Positions 4,901-5,938 of a stretch of 5,938 bases of DNA are shown piece after piece; within the stretch, counting starts at the first letter, position 1; each line of letters starts with the position of its first letter. Source of the stretch: Thermoproteota archaeon. Lineage in GTDB: Archaea > Korarchaeota > Korarchaeia > B14-G2. A program made the translations under genes and the position numbers. The notes under the pieces were generated by a model that worked only from the letters and a program-made list of their open reading frames with translations, was not told the origin of the DNA and ran no database searches. The stretch is from NCBI GenBank assembly GCA_003661385.1, contig QMWA01000112.1:1-5938 (forward strand). Reading direction: 5' to 3'.

Positions 4901-5938
4901 AAAGGGAGCTGAAGGCTGAGGTGGTGGAGTTGGAGGCTGTGGAGGAGATGGGAGCGGAGTCAATGGGGTTGGAGGGGGTGGAGAGGCTGTAGGGAATGGA
5001 GGTGGGGTTGTTATAGGAGGTGGAGAGGGTGTAGGGAATGTTTCTAGTGGTGGGACTGTTATGGTTATGTGGCACATGTTGTTTTCTTCGTTTGCCTCTT
5101 GGATTACGTTATATGGGTCTATGTACACGTATATCGTGTAGTCTCCGGGGTTCTGGAATGCTAGCTCTATCCAGAGCTGCTTTACCTCGCCTGCCTCTAT
5201 GCTCTGGCGTGTTTCTCCCAGCTTGTATCCCTCTGGGAGCTCTCCCAGCGTGAATAGTGCCTTAAAGGAGGTGGAGAGGCCTGTTGACTTGACTTCAGCT
5301 GTCACCTTGATGGGCTCACCTGGGCTTGGGCTTGTGCTGTTGGCTTGCATCCCCACGCAGCTTAGGTCTCCCATGGGCTGTGGAGGTGGCGGTGGTGTGG
5401 TTGGCTCAACTTTGATTGCTGGTGTGGCTGCTACATCAGAGTAGTATGGCTGCTCTAGGCATGTTGCCTTGGCTCCAGCTATGAAGGATGCTTCCCCTGG
5501 TGTGGTGGGCTTGTAGACCCATTTGACTTCTGCTGTGGATCCTGGTGGGAGCTGTGGTATGAGCTCTGGCACTGGGCCTTCGATGAGCTCCAGCTTGCAT
5601 GTCGCGTTACATGCTATTATAGGCCTTATGTTTGTCATGTTAGCTGAGCCTGTGTTCTCGATTACAGCCTTAACCTCCACTGCCTGCCCTACATGCAGGG
5701 CTGTAGCATTGACTTCTATCCTTATGCTCAGGTTGCAGGCTGCCTCAAGTACGGTAATCTCCCCTATGCAAGCTGATGTTATGCTCTCGCCCATGAGCTC
5801 CCCTAGGACAGTAGCCTGCACCACATAGCGTCCAGGTGAGGTAGCTAGTAGAGTATAGGTGAAGGAGGCTTCAGGCATCTCAGAGGTCAGCGTAGCATTG
5901 GGTGGGCTGGGGCCAGCTACAACCTCCAACCCCTCTGG
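1997..5938 (-). CDS. Very large multidomain surface/membrane protein with CARDB-like, Ig-like and coiled-coil regions (5' end missing)
   Basis: The frame stays open to the window edge, so the TTG at 5929 is taken as internal and the true start and any signal peptide lie outside. Residues are counted from 5929. Residues 1-62 end one NEW3/CARDB-like domain, 66-175 form a second, and 186-293 form a CARDB domain with the typical DPYNVIQEANEENN ending. Residues 294-365 are a Pro/Thr/Ser stalk; 369-392 are an Ala-rich membrane helix followed by KRRK. Then come Ig-like module A (402-541), a coiled coil (575-757), Ig-like module B (772-961) split by a helical insertion (856-911), a helical region, a Gly-rich hydrophobic hairpin (1126-1176) and a C-terminal coiled coil (1190-1272). 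Six N-glycosylation sequons lie before the membrane helix and one after, supporting N-outside, C-inside. CARDB-like domains commonly mediate adhesion or ligand binding on archaeal surfaces. No enzymatic motif is visible. Possible roles are an adhesin, a surface receptor or an envelope scaffold; none is proven. Confidence 0.9.
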   Translation of the reverse strand, partial: PEGLEVVAGPSPPNATLTSEMPEASFTYTLLATSPGRYVVQATVLGELMGESITSACIGEITVLEAACNLSIRIEVNATALHVGQAVEVKAVIENTGSANMTNIRPIIACNATCKLELIEGPVPELIPQLPPGSTAEVKWVYKPTTPGEASFIAGAKATCLEQPYYSDVAATPAIKVEPTTPPPPPQPMGDLSCVGMQANSTSPSPGEPIKVTAEVKSTGLSTSFKALFTLGELPEGYKLGETRQSIEAGEVKQLWIELAFQNPGDYTIYVYIDPYNVIQEANEENNMCHITITVPPLETFPTPSPPPITTPPPFPTASPPPPTPLTPLPSPPQPPTPPPQPSAPFTSPPVEATSPQPREEAPPSEAEGGKISVRTAVIATAVAAGAAVAAYTAGKRRKPPAPVKVKACCLSYKFEKGGELEATLLSDREATVPYGGLLPLAVEAVDKDYLTVTCHEVDCLSGRVACQNSLRVPLPDSITCRWELVEGSGAMLPHSQHPPGRSTVSTGPVAVYVAPPPLHGAYKFITRPQPAPHREATIRLSVNDIQYKVEDLDDPAAKSRETGAYEVVHEVKVRISDESLFTKLSEELSRLSFYEKLHIEDLILVKRNLAGRSALEEPLPWDLKLAEHVVEQIPEEAELRGELEQALREWREAEVKARESRAKAQVVCDAVACERLLNTALKLMMAMKASKLIRHWEMEVIEEEAYAEIKEARDSLRKVIEGVDYRRLLRKLMEEAKRSREEAEKARAEFTRKLSKILEGSRGECSPAAKWLDYSGIDADITYPRRGEVLKLRPGQTTIISAHGKDTDLLVAYCQLKEGREAGYASGSTECSHCRAALKLNDRLFFKWHAEWVEKGSSELEKLEELIEEMVRALPSDVRGKLEEELEDKGLRDLLTAEELRELLDEAEDKLGAGRFLLTSEGECIAFRAPLRTGRIRLTCKICDSGLQYPDPPRIVERTIAVEGKSACRQLLEQITKLQRAYMKLRKLAYEDSYPREYTTFEKSIDGLIRRGASWLAPLFDAKTVLSKMEERRKRLQSGDPFKIDDTLEQRRLRAAKYGSGWWVAGFSMPSREKFSRDLLSLEASWEANLSGYSILKNWEVSKELKYGYGVLYHDSVENREITRMNLEGISFLLMFWGPIAGGIGSALGAIYGLTAEIAYAITFNTAMILSSLLITAELDALSEEPSGLPAHLTTVAHAITEKIEESVDKLTEAKRKLDEQVKKGLKEISSEIKRKNYEIDDIEYEYIKYDFYDKVNDAYRRLYDQAYKLDEMITSWWHDEHSQTQRAGAALELLEAFLRCIELELYYTLMT
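4977..5040 (-). repeat. Direct repeat in the proline-rich stalk coding region
   Basis: Two 22-base copies at 4977-4998 and 5019-5040 differ at one position and lie 42 bases apart, in frame (14 codons). They encode FPTASPPP and FPTPSPPP inside the Pro/Thr/Ser stalk of the large surface protein. The surrounding DNA is similarly G-rich on the plus strand, so slipped pairing could change the stalk length between strains. Confidence 0.6.

Noticed and set aside
4884-5075. A Ser/Thr/Pro-rich minus-strand frame overlapping the stalk
   Set aside because: It is an alternative frame of the low-complexity stalk repeat, and the large gene is continuous through it.
5927-5929. TTG as the start codon of the large gene
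   Set aside because: The frame is open to the window edge and the residues after it begin in the middle of a beta domain, so it is an internal Leu codon.

Overview
The window most likely comes from a hyperthermophilic archaeon, probably of the Thermoproteota or a neighbouring lineage. This rests on good AT-rich TATA boxes placed about 26-30 bases before starts, a gene that looks leaderless, heavy use of AGG/AGA arginine codons, and a large surface protein with CARDB-like domains. No marker gene is present to fix the taxon.

Layout from left to right. Bases 2-172 carry a possible basic C-terminal tail of a gene entering from the left edge (weak). Bases 173-364 hold no convincing gene, but include a TATA box and a Shine-Dalgarno-like site for the next gene. 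Bases 365-1126 (+) encode a polytopic membrane protein of unknown function. Bases 1086-1317 may hold a small minus-strand gene, or a frameshifted remnant of one, that overlaps the end of the membrane protein gene. Bases 1373-1639 (+) encode an 88-residue protein that is almost entirely coiled coil followed by a C-terminal membrane anchor, behind a strong promoter. Bases 1640-1996 are a gene-poor gap between convergent genes and contain a hairpin and a near-perfect palindrome. Bases 1997-5938 (-) are one very large gene whose 5' end lies beyond the right edge.

The large protein is the centre of interest. It has at least 1313 residues: CARDB/NEW3-like surface domains rich in N-glycosylation sequons, a proline stalk with an internal DNA repeat, one alanine-rich membrane segment followed by KRRK, and then more than 900 residues predicted to be cytoplasmic. 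That inner part holds two related Ig-like modules, the second split by a helical insertion and carrying two CxxC pairs. It also holds long coiled coils and, near the C terminus, a glycine-zipper hydrophobic hairpin. I know no described family with this order of parts.

The genes do not form one operon: the two clear plus-strand genes converge on the large minus-strand gene. All three clear products look membrane-associated, and two are coiled-coil proteins, so a shared envelope role is possible but is inference only.
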